NCBI RefSeq assembly: GCF_051859025.1
Contig: NZ_JBHYGL010000034.1
Coordinates: 310,001-374,000, forward strand
Length of the DNA stretch: 64,000 nt
Direction: 5' to 3'
Source: Falsiroseomonas sp051859025
GTDB lineage: Bacteria; Pseudomonadota; Alphaproteobacteria; Acetobacterales; Acetobacteraceae
In this document: in pieces, positions 26,402 through 34,908 of the stretch
Layout: every line of letters begins with the position of its first letter
How positions within the stretch are numbered: the stretch's first letter is position 1
The notes under the pieces: generated by a model
Seen by the model: the letters and a program-made list of their open reading frames with translations, nothing else
Databases searched by the model: none
Told to the model about the DNA's origin: nothing
Program-made: the position numbers and the translations under genes

Positions 26402-26676
26402 CGCGGGCGGGTCTCGGCGCCGGCCCGACGAGGCCGTCGGCATCTTCACGCCAGCATCCCCGCCACCATCCCCGAACCTGCCTTCATCCGAGCCCCGATC
26501 GCCTGCACCGGTTGCCAGCCCCCGTTTGCCATCCGGCCCGCGGGATGGCCGCGACCGTCGCATGAACAGGTGCTTATCGGGAAGGATGGCCCAGCGCCAG
26601 GGTGGTATCCCTGGTCGCCATCCCCTGGCGGGGTGCCGTCTGCATCCCCCTGGCGGGGGGCGGGCCAGGGGGGTAG
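26402..26676. other. Divergent promoter region between pelD-like and TPR genes
   Basis: About 275 nt separate two divergent starts. The right part carries repeated CCTGGCGGGG-type runs (around 26628-26640 and 26648-26660) and a GGGCCAGGGGGG stretch. I see no clear -10/-35 pair. Part of it may code if the upstream ATG at 26443 is used for the pelD-like gene. Confidence 0.4.
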
Positions 26677-28941
26677 GTGTTGCGCGCCACCGATCCGGGT
26701 CCGATGTCCGCCACCGCCGCGCCCCCTGATGTGTCACCTGGCATGCCCCCTGGGATGTCCCCTGGCCTGCCGGCCCGCGACGGGCGGCATTTCGCGTTGG
26801 CCTTCGCCGCCGCGTCGCTGGCGGCGATCGGGGCCATGGCGCTGCTGCCCGCCCCCAGCGCGCCACGCCCGGCCCGCTTCGTGGAAGCGCCGCCATCGCC
26901 GGCCGATCGCGCCGCCGCCACGCTGGAACGCGCCTCCGCCGCCCGGCCGATGGATGCGGAGGCGCTGCGCCGCCTGGCCGACCAGCTGCGGGCCACCCAC
27001 CGGCCCCTGCAACTCGCCATCGCGCTGGAACGGCTGCATGCGCTGACCGGGGAACCCGCGCCGCTGCGGGAGGCGATGGAGCTGCGCACGGACCTCGGTG
27101 ACCAGGCGGCAGCGCGGGCGGCGCTGGACCGGCTTTCCGCCATCGGCGCGACGACGGAGGCGGAGGCGCTGCGCCTGGCGGCGCTGCGGATCGAGGGCGG
27201 CGACGCCGCCGGCGCGGTATCCGGCCTGATGCAGGCGCTGGCGCGGCGGCCGACGCCGGAACTGGCGCTGCGCACGGTGCAGGCGGCGATGCGGCTGCCG
27301 GAGCCGGGGATCGCGCTGCGGGCGCTGGGCGCCGCGCTGTTCCAGGGGGCGCCAGACCTGCTGGAGGCGCTACGCCGCGTGCTGATGGGCGATGCGCGCC
27401 CCGATCTGGCGCTGATGCTGCTGGAAGGCCTGCCCCTGCCCGCGCAGGCCGATCCCGCCACCGCCTTCGCCCTGGCGCAGGCGGAAGCGCGGGCGGGCTG
27501 GGGGGGCGCGGCGCTGGCGCGGCTGCTGGCGCTGCGCGCGACCGATGGCCTGCCCGCCGGCGCCGGCGCGCTGCTGGTGGACCTCGCGCTGCGGGAGGGC
27601 AGGCTGGACGAGGCCTTCGAGGTCGCGGCCCTGCTGCCCGCGGAAGCCTGGCCCGCCACCCTGCCGGGCCGGCTGGCGGAAGCCGCGCGGCTGGCGCAGC
27701 GGCCGGAGCTGCTGCGCCGGATCGACCCGCAGCGCCTGGCATCCCGCCCCGAGATGGCGGCGCAGGTCGCGCTGGCGCGCGGCGACCGGGTGGCGGCCAG
27801 GCGGCTGGCGGAACTCGCGGCGGGGCGCCCGCCGAATACCATCGAAGGCGCGCGCGGCCTGGCGCTGGTGCTGCGCGATGCCGGGCAGGACCAGGCAACC
27901 TGGGACCGGCTGCGGCGTGACCTGCAGGGCCCTCGCCCCGATCCTGGCGCGTTGAGGTTGTTCGCCGAACTGTCGATGACGCCGGCGCGCAGCGGCCCGG
28001 GACTGGCGCTGCTGGAGCGCCACCGCGCGGATGGCCCGGCGGCCGGGGAGGCCTGGCTGCGCCTGGCCCTGGCGGAGGAACGGGGCGAGGAGGCCGCGCG
28101 CTTCCTGGCGGATGGCGGACCGGCCGGGGGTTCTCCCGTCGGCGCCGGCGCGCTGGTCGAAGCGCTGTCCCAGGCGGCGCGGCGGCGCGACGCCGGCCTG
28201 GCCGATGCCGCCGCGGCGGCGCTGCGGTCCCGCCGCGAATGGCCGGATGGCTGGACGGCGGAGGAAGCGCGGGTGACGGCGGCGCTGGCCCGGCCACTCG
28301 GCACCGGCAGCCTTGGCCTCGCGCTCGACATGCTGGACTGGGCGTCGGAGCAGGAGGCGCGCAACCGCATCGTGCTGCTGCTGGCCGCGGCGCCGGAGAT
28401 TGGCGCCATCGCGGCGCAGCTGTCCCAGGTGGCGCAGCACCCCGCGCTGCGACGGCTGCGGCGGGAGGCGGAGGCGGCGGGTGCCCAAGGCGCGGTGAGC
28501 GAGGGCACCACGGCCCGGCTGGCACTGCTGGCGGTGCTGTCGCCGCGCGATGCGGCGCCCTTGCTGGCCCGGCGGGCGGAGACGGAGCCGGCGCGCTTCG
28601 GCCCCGCCCAGGTGCTGGCGGTGTTCCGCGCGGATGGGCCGGCGCAGGGGGAGGCGAGCCTGCGCGCGCTGCTGCCCCGCCTGGCCCGCCCGCAGCAGGA
28701 AAGCACGCTGTTCCTGCTGCTGGGCGCGGCGCCGGCGGAGGCCCGGCCGCTGCTGGCGCGGGTGGCGGATGAGGTACTGGGCGCCGGCTGGCGCCCGCGC
28801 TTCGAGGCGCTGCTGGCGCGGCAGGGAAGGCGGGCGGAGCTGGTGGCGGCGCTGCGTGCCCGTGCCGCGATGCCGGGCGAGGACCGGCGGGAGATCGCCC
28901 GGCGCCTGGCCGAACTGGGCGAGAGCGATACGGGAGAATGA
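26677..28941 (+). CDS. Membrane-anchored TPR-type repeat protein (PelB N-terminal-like)
   Basis: 754 residues from a GTG at 26677; an ATG at 26704 is an alternative. A Met-Pro-Gly-rich N terminus made of short near-repeats (SPGMPPGMSPGLP) precedes one membrane segment (FALAFAAASLAAIGAMALLP). The rest is Ala/Leu/Arg-rich with helical-hairpin periodicity (for example LRRLADQLRATHRPLQLAIALERLHALTGEP), consistent with degenerate TPRs. PelB of the Pel system has a membrane helix, about 19 TPRs and an outer-membrane barrel; this protein lacks the barrel. Divergent placement beside pelD/pelE-like genes suggests a role in the same system. Its stop overlaps the GST start (ATGA). Confidence 0.75.
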   Translation: MLRATDPGPMSATAAPPDVSPGMPPGMSPGLPARDGRHFALAFAAASLAAIGAMALLPAPSAPRPARFVEAPPSPADRAAATLERASAARPMDAEALRRLADQLRATHRPLQLAIALERLHALTGEPAPLREAMELRTDLGDQAAARAALDRLSAIGATTEAEALRLAALRIEGGDAAGAVSGLMQALARRPTPELALRTVQAAMRLPEPGIALRALGAALFQGAPDLLEALRRVLMGDARPDLALMLLEGLPLPAQADPATAFALAQAEARAGWGGAALARLLALRATDGLPAGAGALLVDLALREGRLDEAFEVAALLPAEAWPATLPGRLAEAARLAQRPELLRRIDPQRLASRPEMAAQVALARGDRVAARRLAELAAGRPPNTIEGARGLALVLRDAGQDQATWDRLRRDLQGPRPDPGALRLFAELSMTPARSGPGLALLERHRADGPAAGEAWLRLALAEERGEEAARFLADGGPAGGSPVGAGALVEALSQAARRRDAGLADAAAAALRSRREWPDGWTAEEARVTAALARPLGTGSLGLALDMLDWASEQEARNRIVLLLAAAPEIGAIAAQLSQVAQHPALRRLRREAEAAGAQGAVSEGTTARLALLAVLSPRDAAPLLARRAETEPARFGPAQVLAVFRADGPAQGEASLRALLPRLARPQQESTLFLLLGAAPAEARPLLARVADEVLGAGWRPRFEALLARQGRRAELVAALRARAAMPGEDRREIARRLAELGESDTGE

Positions 28942-29636
28942 TCATGGGCATCATGTTGTACGAACTGGCGGGCGCCGATCCGGCGCGGCGCTTCAGCCCC
29001 TATTGCTGGCGCACGCGCTACGCGCTGGCGGCGAAGGGCCTGGACTTCGAGGGCGTGCCCTGGCGCTTCACGGACACCGACGCGATCCGCGCGCATGGGG
29101 CCGACAAGGTGCCGGTGCTGGTCGATGGCGGCCGCGCGGTGGCCGATAGCTGGGCGATCGCGGAATACCTGGAGGATACCTACCCCGACCGGCCGAGCCT
29201 GTTCGGCGGCGATGCGGGCCGGGCGCTGGCGCGCTTCGTCAATGCCTTCGCCGATGCCGTGGTGGTGCCGGGCATCGCGCGGCTGGTGGTGGCGGACATC
29301 CTCCCGGTGCTGGACGCCAAGGACCAGGCCTATTTCCGCGGAAGCCGGGAGAAGCGCTTCGGCATGACGCTGGAAGCGGCGCAGGGGGACCGGGATGTCC
29401 GGGTGGAGGCGTTCCGGCAGTCCCTGCACCCGCTGCGGATGGTGCTGCGGGCGCAGCCCTTCCTGGGGGGAAGCGCGCCGCTCTATGCCGACGCCATCGT
29501 CATGGGGTGCTTCCAATGGGCACGCTGCGTCAGCGCGTTCCAACTGCTGGCCTCCGACGATCCGGTGGAGGCCTGGCGGCAGCGGATGCTGGACCTGCAT
29601 GGCGGCATGGCGCGCAAGGTGCCCGCCTTCGATTGA
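28938..29636 (+). CDS. Glutathione S-transferase family protein
   Basis: 232 residues from 28938 (a second ATG at 28944). The N-terminal thioredoxin-like domain reads FSPYCWRTRYALAAKGLDFEGVPWRF, with Ser/Cys at the usual catalytic position, then the glutathione-binding VPVLVDGG and ADSWAIAEYLEDTYPD. A helical C-terminal domain follows, with LYADAIVMGCFQWARCVSAFQLL in the place of the conserved N-capping helix. The S-P-x-C-W start recalls the beta-etherase-like GST subgroup, but substrate cannot be deduced. Coupled to the TPR gene by ATGA. Confidence 0.88.
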   Translation: MIMGIMLYELAGADPARRFSPYCWRTRYALAAKGLDFEGVPWRFTDTDAIRAHGADKVPVLVDGGRAVADSWAIAEYLEDTYPDRPSLFGGDAGRALARFVNAFADAVVVPGIARLVVADILPVLDAKDQAYFRGSREKRFGMTLEAAQGDRDVRVEAFRQSLHPLRMVLRAQPFLGGSAPLYADAIVMGCFQWARCVSAFQLLASDDPVEAWRQRMLDLHGGMARKVPAFD

Positions 29637-29746
29637 GGACCTTCGATTAAGGGCCTTCGACCAAGGGATGAAATAAAGAAGATTGGCAGCGCCCCCCGCG
29701 CCATGGCCTGATGCGTGGCATCAACCGGGCTCGGGGAGAGCGGTCC

Positions 29747-30307
29747 ATGCGGGTTTCCATGCTGGCGGGCGCCGTGGCGCTGACGCTTTCCCCCTTGGGA
29801 CTTCTCGCCGTAGGGGCGGCCGCGCAGCCGAGGGCGCCCTACACGCCCGGGCCCCACAACATCGAATTGCCGGCGGATTGGCAAAGCCGCTTCATCCGCT
29901 ACGCGACGGTGGACAAGGCGGACCGCAAGATCATCCGGCACATGTATGTGAACCCCGAAGCCTATGCGGCGACGCGGGCCGGGCAGCCGGCGCCGATGGG
30001 CACGCTGCTCATCATGGCGGATACGCGCGCGCGGCTGGATGCGCAGGGCAACCCGCTGCTGGACACCTCCGGCCGCTTCATCCCGGAACCCGGCTGGATC
30101 GCACTCGGCGTGCAGCAGAAGGAGGCCGGCTGGGGCGAGGGCTATGGGCCCGACCAGCGCAACGGGAACTGGGAATACGCGGCCTTCGACGGCGCGGGCG
30201 CGCGGCGCAACGTATCGATGAATTCGTGCTTCGGCTGCCATCTGGGTGCGCGGGCGCAGCAGGATTTCACCTTCACCTATTGGGACCATGCGGTGGCGCG
30301 GCGCTGA
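29747..30307 (+). CDS. Cytochrome P460 family protein
   Basis: 186 residues. Start at 29747 has GGGGAGAG about 6 nt upstream and opens a signal peptide (MRVSMLAGAVALTLSPLGLLAVGAAAQ). The mature chain has the P460 pattern FIRYATVDKADRKIIRHMYVNPEA, GTLLIMADTRA, GWGEGYGPDQRNGNWEYAAFD and a C-terminal c-type haem site CFGCH. P460 proteins are periplasmic and oxidise small nitrogen compounds such as hydroxylamine in some bacteria; cytochrome c'-beta members bind gases instead. Which applies here cannot be told. Confidence 0.88.
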   Translation: MRVSMLAGAVALTLSPLGLLAVGAAAQPRAPYTPGPHNIELPADWQSRFIRYATVDKADRKIIRHMYVNPEAYAATRAGQPAPMGTLLIMADTRARLDAQGNPLLDTSGRFIPEPGWIALGVQQKEAGWGEGYGPDQRNGNWEYAAFDGAGARRNVSMNSCFGCHLGARAQQDFTFTYWDHAVARR

Positions 30308-30446
30308 GCGCGCCGCGCGCACGCCGTTACTTTTTCGGCCACGACGTGGCCCCGCGCACAGCGCACCCTTGCCGGCGGGCGCCACAGCGCGTAGGCGCGA
30401 AGGCAAGCGGCCGGAGGCCGCGCCCGCCGTCTGAGGGCTTCAATTT
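30308..30446. other. Spacer with hairpin
   Basis: A 139-nt gap between P460 and DUF1028 genes. It includes a perfect hairpin GCGGCC-GGA-GGCCGC at 30407-30421 and an internal TTACTTTTT run near 30327-30335. Either could end P460 transcription. Confidence 0.4.
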
Positions 30447-31103
30447 ATGACCTTTTCGTTGATCGGGCGCTGCGCGCGCACGGGGCAGTTCGGGGCCGCG
30501 GCCACGACATCGTCGCTGGCCGTGGGGGCGCGCGTGCATGCCGTCGCGCCAGGGGTGGGGGCGGTGCTGACGCAGCACCGGACGGACCCTCGGCTTGGCC
30601 CGCGCGGGATCGGGCTGCTGCGGTCCGGATGCTCGGCCGAGCAGACCATCGCGGCGCTCGTTGCCTCGACGCCGGATCACCAATGGCGGCAGCTGGCGGC
30701 GATCGATGCCGCGGGGCGTACGGCGCATTTCCATGGCGCGCGGGTGAAGCCGGAACATGGCGCGGCGCATGCGCAGGATGTCGTCGCCATCGGGAACATA
30801 TTGTCGTCGAGCCGCGTGCCCGATGCGATGGCGGCGGCCTTTGCGGCGGAGCCTGGATTGCCACTGGCCGAACGGCTGATCCGCGGGCTGGAAGCCGGGG
30901 AGGCGGCGGGTGGCGAGCATGGCGCGGTGCGATCCGCCAGCCTGCTGGTCTTCGGCGACCATGATTTCGCGCTGGTGGACCTCCGCGCCGATGGCCATGA
31001 CCAGCCCATCCCCGCGCTGCGCGCGCTGTGGGAGGAATATGCGCCCGTGGTCGATGCCTATGTCGTCCGCGTGATCGATCCCGACAACGCCATCGCCCTC
31101 TAG
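30447..31103 (+). CDS. DUF1028 family protein (Ntn-hydrolase-like)
   Basis: 218 residues, the usual family length. The N terminus MTFSLIGRCARTGQFGAAATTSSLAVGARV is the family hallmark (FSI-x-A/G-R-D/C-x-x-T-G-x-x-G-x-A-x-x-S), followed by GVGAVLTQHRTDPRLGPRG, QLAAIDAAGRTAHFHGA, HAQDVVAIGNIL and a LVDLRADGHDQPI block with the conserved Asp residues. These proteins have an Ntn-hydrolase-like fold but undetermined activity and often neighbour peptidases. Here an M20 amidohydrolase follows 12 nt downstream, so the pair probably works on the same amide or peptide substrate. Confidence 0.92.
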   Translation: MTFSLIGRCARTGQFGAAATTSSLAVGARVHAVAPGVGAVLTQHRTDPRLGPRGIGLLRSGCSAEQTIAALVASTPDHQWRQLAAIDAAGRTAHFHGARVKPEHGAAHAQDVVAIGNILSSSRVPDAMAAAFAAEPGLPLAERLIRGLEAGEAAGGEHGAVRSASLLVFGDHDFALVDLRADGHDQPIPALRALWEEYAPVVDAYVVRVIDPDNAIAL

Positions 31104-31115
31104 GGAAATTCTGCC

Positions 31116-32291
31116 ATGCCCGTCATCAACCGCATCGCCGATTTGCAGCCCGAGATGGAGGTCTGGCGCCGCGACCTGCACGAATACCCGGAGTTGCGGT
31201 TCGAGGAGCAGCGGACGGCGCAGCAGGTGGCGAAGCTGCTGGCGTCCTGGGGGATCGAGGTGCACACCAACATCGCCAAAACAGGCGTGGTCGGTGTGCT
31301 GCGCGGCACCGGCCATTCAGGCCGCACCATCGGGCTGCGGGCGGACATGGACGCGCTGCCGATGACGGAGGCGACGGGGCTTCCCTATGCCTCCAAATCT
31401 CCGGGCCGGATGCATGCCTGCGGGCATGACGGACACACGACGATGCTGCTGGGCGCGGCGAAATACCTGGCAGAGACGCGCAACTTCGACGGCACGGTGC
31501 ATTTCATCTTCCAGCCCGCGGAGGAAGGCGGCGCCGGCGCCAAGGTGATGATGGATGAGGGCCTGTTCGCCCGCTTCCCCTGCGATACTGTCTATGGCGT
31601 GCACAACGACCCGTCGCTGCCGCTGGGCGAGGCCGATGTGCGGGACGACGTGATGATGGCGGCGAGCGACATCTTCTTCATCACCGTGCGCGGCAAGGGC
31701 GGCCATGCCGCGCGGCCGCATGGGGGCATCGATCCCATCGTGGTGGGCGCGCATATCGTCGCCGCGCTGCAGACCATCGTCGCGCGGCGGGTAGACCCGC
31801 TGGAAGCGGCGGTGATCTCCACCACGCAGTTCCATGCCGGCACGGCCACCAACATCATCCCGGACGAGGCGCAGCTCTGCGGCACGGTGCGGACCTTGAA
31901 GGCCGAGGTGCAGGACCTGATCGAGGCCTCGATGCGCCGGGTGGTGGAGGCGACGGCGGCGGCGCATGACGCGGTGGCGGAATTCACCTACCAGCGCGGC
32001 TATCCCGCCACGGTCAACCACGCGGACCAGGCGCGCCGGGCGGCGCGGGCGGCGGCGAGCGTGCTGGGGGATGGCAAGGTGCGGCGCGACATGCCACCGG
32101 TGATGGGCGGCGAGGATTTCTCCTTCATGCTGCTGGACCGGCCGGGGGCGTATCTCAAGCTCGGCCAGGCGGCGGGGGCAAAGGGGTCGGCGCCGGTGCA
32201 TACGGTGCAATACGACTTCAACGACGATCTGCTGCCGGTCGGCGCCAGCTACTTCGCGACGCTGGTGGAGCAGGAGATGCCGCGGGGGTAG
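31116..32291 (+). CDS. M20 family amidohydrolase (hippurate/N-acyl-amino-acid hydrolase type)
   Basis: 391 residues. The metallo-amidohydrolase motifs are MHACGHDGHTTMLLGAAKYL, FIFQPAEEGGAGAKVMMDEGLF with the catalytic EE pair, a dimerisation-domain stretch GKGGHAARPHGGIDPI, and MGGEDFSFML near the C terminus. Members cleave N-acylated or aromatic-acylated amino acids in the cytoplasm. It pairs with the DUF1028 gene. Its TAG stop abuts, with no spacer, the stop of the convergent antiporter gene. Confidence 0.93.
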   Translation: MPVINRIADLQPEMEVWRRDLHEYPELRFEEQRTAQQVAKLLASWGIEVHTNIAKTGVVGVLRGTGHSGRTIGLRADMDALPMTEATGLPYASKSPGRMHACGHDGHTTMLLGAAKYLAETRNFDGTVHFIFQPAEEGGAGAKVMMDEGLFARFPCDTVYGVHNDPSLPLGEADVRDDVMMAASDIFFITVRGKGGHAARPHGGIDPIVVGAHIVAALQTIVARRVDPLEAAVISTTQFHAGTATNIIPDEAQLCGTVRTLKAEVQDLIEASMRRVVEATAAAHDAVAEFTYQRGYPATVNHADQARRAARAAASVLGDGKVRRDMPPVMGGEDFSFMLLDRPGAYLKLGQAAGAKGSAPVHTVQYDFNDDLLPVGASYFATLVEQEMPRG

Positions 32292-34022
32292 TCAGCCGGC
32301 GGCGATGTCCTCCATCGCCCGGCGACGCAACACATCGACGGTGGCCTGCGCCGTGCTGGCGGCGACGCCGAGGCTCTGCATGGCGTAGTCCGCCATGCCG
32401 AGCGCGGTCTCCCGTTCCCCCATCAGCACCAGGCCGGTACCGGCGAGTTCCGCCTCCAGCCAGGTGGCTTCCTCATCCGTGTGGGTGCGGACCACGGCGG
32501 GGATGGCGGGATTGGCGGCGCGGGCCAGGCGGAGCACCTCCCTCGCCTGGGGGGCGTCGGGCAGGGCGACGATGACCAGGCGGGCGCGTTCGGGGGCGGC
32601 GGCGTGGAAGACCTCCTCCCGCGTCGCATCGCCCCAGATGGCCGGGATGCCCTGGGCGATCAGGCGTTCGGCGCCGGCACGGTCCTCCTCCACCACGATC
32701 AGCGGCAGATGGTGGCGGCGGAGGGCGGCGATGACGAGGCTGCCGACGCGGCCGGAGCCCACGATGACGGCGTGATTCTCGAGCACCGGCCAGGGAAGTT
32801 GCGGCGGCAGGGCCTGGGCGGGGCCGGGCGCGCGGGCCAGGCGCTGCTCCAGCCAGGGGGCCAGCGCCTCCGCCCCCTTCAGCAGCAAGGGGGTGGCGAT
32901 GATACTGCCGACCGCGGCGACCAGGATGGGACCGCGCACGCCATCCGGCAGCAGGCCCTGGCGGATCGCGACCTCCGTCAGCAGGAAGGAGAATTCGCCG
33001 ATCTGCGCGATGCCAGCGGCGACGACCAGCGCGATGCGCGGCGGCACGCGGAAGGCCAGCATCACCGCCAGCGCGCCGCCGCCGATGCCGGCCAGGACCG
33101 CGACCAGCGCCGCGGCGGCGGCCAGCGGTTCGGCGGCCACCACGTTCATGTCCAGCAGCAGGCCGACGGAGACGAAGAAGATGGCGGAGAAGATGCGCGC
33201 CAGCGGCGTCGCCTCCGCCGCCGCCTGGTGGCCGACATCGCTTTCGCCGAGCACGATGCCGGCGAAGAAGGCGCCCAGCGCGAAGGAGACACCGAAGAGC
33301 GAGGAGGCCAGCACCGCGACTCCCAGCGCCGCGGCCAGCACGGCGAGGGTGAACAACTCCCGCGACCCGCCGCGCGCCACGCGCACCAGCGCCCAGGGCA
33401 GCGCCCGCCGGCCGGCCAGCACCATCACCAGCGCGAAGGCGATGAGGGAGGCCGCAGCCTTGCCGATGTCGAAGGCCAGCGCCTGGCCATCCCCGCCGCC
33501 CGCCAGCGCGGGCAGAAGCACCAGGGCGAAGACCACCACCAGGTCCTGCATCACCAGCCAGCCGAGCGCGAGGCGCCCCGGCGCGCCGCCGAGCTTGCCG
33601 CGTTCCTCCAGCGCCTTGGTGGCAACGGCGGTGGAGGAGATGGCCAGCGCGAGGCCGAAGGCGAGCGAGGCCCCCGGCGAGAGGCCGAGCAGCCCCTGCC
33701 CCACCAGCGAACCGAGCCCCAAGGCGAGGGCGATCTGCAACACCGCCCCCGGCACCGCGACCCGCCACACCGCCAGCAGATCGGCCGGCTTGAAATGCAG
33801 GCCGACGCCGAACAGCAGCAGCGCGACGCCGATCTCCGCCATGGCGGCAACCATGCCGCGCTCCGCCAGCGATCCCGGCAGCCAGGGGCCGATGACCATG
33901 CCGGCGGCGATGTAGCCGATCAGCGCGGGCATCCGCAGCAGGCGCGCGCCACTGCCGAGGATGAAGGCCAACAGGATGCAGGCGACGATGGTCGCCAGCA
34001 TGGGGTCGGGTCCGTGGGGCAT
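32292..34022 (-). CDS. CPA2-type cation:proton antiporter with TrkA-N domain (KefB/YbaL-like)
   Basis: 576 residues from the ATG at 34022; an ATG at 34001 is also possible. The first two thirds contain about 12 membrane segments with the Na+/H+ exchanger-family pattern (LLRMPALIGYIAAGMVIGPWLPG, EIGVALLLFGVGLHF, ALAISSTAVATKALEERG, FALGAFFAGIVLGESD). The last third is a TrkA-N Rossmann domain (HAVIVGSGRVGSLVIAALRRHHLPLIVVEED) that binds NAD(H) or similar. It is expected to exchange K+ for H+. A TrkA-C domain is absent, as in YbaL-type proteins. Convergent with the M20 gene, zero spacing. Confidence 0.92.
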   Translation of the reverse strand: MPHGPDPMLATIVACILLAFILGSGARLLRMPALIGYIAAGMVIGPWLPGSLAERGMVAAMAEIGVALLLFGVGLHFKPADLLAVWRVAVPGAVLQIALALGLGSLVGQGLLGLSPGASLAFGLALAISSTAVATKALEERGKLGGAPGRLALGWLVMQDLVVVFALVLLPALAGGGDGQALAFDIGKAAASLIAFALVMVLAGRRALPWALVRVARGGSRELFTLAVLAAALGVAVLASSLFGVSFALGAFFAGIVLGESDVGHQAAAEATPLARIFSAIFFVSVGLLLDMNVVAAEPLAAAAALVAVLAGIGGGALAVMLAFRVPPRIALVVAAGIAQIGEFSFLLTEVAIRQGLLPDGVRGPILVAAVGSIIATPLLLKGAEALAPWLEQRLARAPGPAQALPPQLPWPVLENHAVIVGSGRVGSLVIAALRRHHLPLIVVEEDRAGAERLIAQGIPAIWGDATREEVFHAAAPERARLVIVALPDAPQAREVLRLARAANPAIPAVVRTHTDEEATWLEAELAGTGLVLMGERETALGMADYAMQSLGVAASTAQATVDVLRRRAMEDIAAG

Positions 34023-34089
34023 GGTGCCAGCATAGCGGAGGGCCGCGGCGCTGGCATGCCCGTTGCGGCCGGGGCGGCGGCTTGCCACG

Positions 34090-34908
34090 ATGGGCGGGAT
34101 GCGCGCGCCCGACCCCTTCGACCTGATCTACGCCCGAGGCTCCATGCTGGCCTGGGACCCGCCCGCGCCCCGGCCCGGCGCCCCCGCGCTGCTGCTGCTG
34201 CACGGCGCGGCCTGCGGCCCCTGGGTCTGGGCGGAGGGCTTCGGCGCCAGGCTGTCGCAGGCCGGCTTCCGCGCCTTCGCCCCGGGCTTCAACCGCGGCA
34301 CGGTGCAGCGCCCGGCGGGCATCGCGGATTTCGCGGATGATGCGCGGGCGGCGATCGCGGCGATCCGCCAACCCGTCGTGATCGTCGGCCATTCGCTGGG
34401 CGGCCTGGTCGCGCAGCGGTTGCTGGCGGAGCCGGGCGTAGCCGGTATCGCGCTGCTGGCGCCGGCGCCGCCGGAAGGCCTGGCCTGGGCCAATTGGCGG
34501 CTTGCCATGGCGGACCCGCCGCTGTGGCGGGCGGTGGCGCGGATGACGGAGCCGGGCGCGGGCCTGGCCCATGCCGCCCTGCTGAAGCGCGCCCTGTTCA
34601 GCGCCGCGATGCCGGAGGCGCTGGCTTTGCGGCACCTGGCGCGCATGGGCGCCGAAAGCCGCAGCGCGCTGCTGGAAGCGCAGGCGCCGCAGCCCGTGCC
34701 GCCGGCCTGGGGGGTGGGCAAGCCCGCCGTGATCTATGGCGCGCGGCGGGACCCGCTGGTGCCGCCCGACGCCGTGGTGCGCACCGCCGCCTGGCACGCC
34801 GCGCCCTTCGCCCTGCTGGATGGCATGGCGCATGCGATGATGCTCGATTGGGGCTGGGAGAGCCTGGCGGACCGTCTGCTGGCCTGGGTGGAGGAAAGCT
34901 GGAAATGA
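34090..34908 (+). CDS. Alpha/beta-fold hydrolase
   Basis: 272 residues from 34090; ATG codons at 34063 and 34099 are alternatives, the former lying within the divergent promoter region. The core shows LLLLHGAACGPWVW (oxyanion strand), VVIVGHSLGGLVAQRLLAEPG with nucleophile Ser in GHSLGG, AVIYGARRDPLVPPDAV with the acid Asp, and GMAHAMMLDWGWE with the catalytic His. Substrate unknown. Its stop overlaps the SDR start by 4 nt (ATGA), so the two are co-translated. Confidence 0.88.
   Translation: MGGMRAPDPFDLIYARGSMLAWDPPAPRPGAPALLLLHGAACGPWVWAEGFGARLSQAGFRAFAPGFNRGTVQRPAGIADFADDARAAIAAIRQPVVIVGHSLGGLVAQRLLAEPGVAGIALLAPAPPEGLAWANWRLAMADPPLWRAVARMTEPGAGLAHAALLKRALFSAAMPEALALRHLARMGAESRSALLEAQAPQPVPPAWGVGKPAVIYGARRDPLVPPDAVVRTAAWHAAPFALLDGMAHAMMLDWGWESLADRLLAWVEESWK

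Noticed and set aside
26402..28954. Upstream extension of the PelD-like reading frame on the reverse strand, which stays open for about 850 more codons
   Set aside because: It is antisense to the TPR-type gene, rich in Pro, Arg and Ala, and has no recognisable domain; long open frames opposite genes are expected at this GC content.
26574..29600. 1008-codon open frame on the reverse strand
   Set aside because: It covers the TPR and GST genes antisense, has a Ser/Arg/Ala composition typical of shadow frames and shows no motif.
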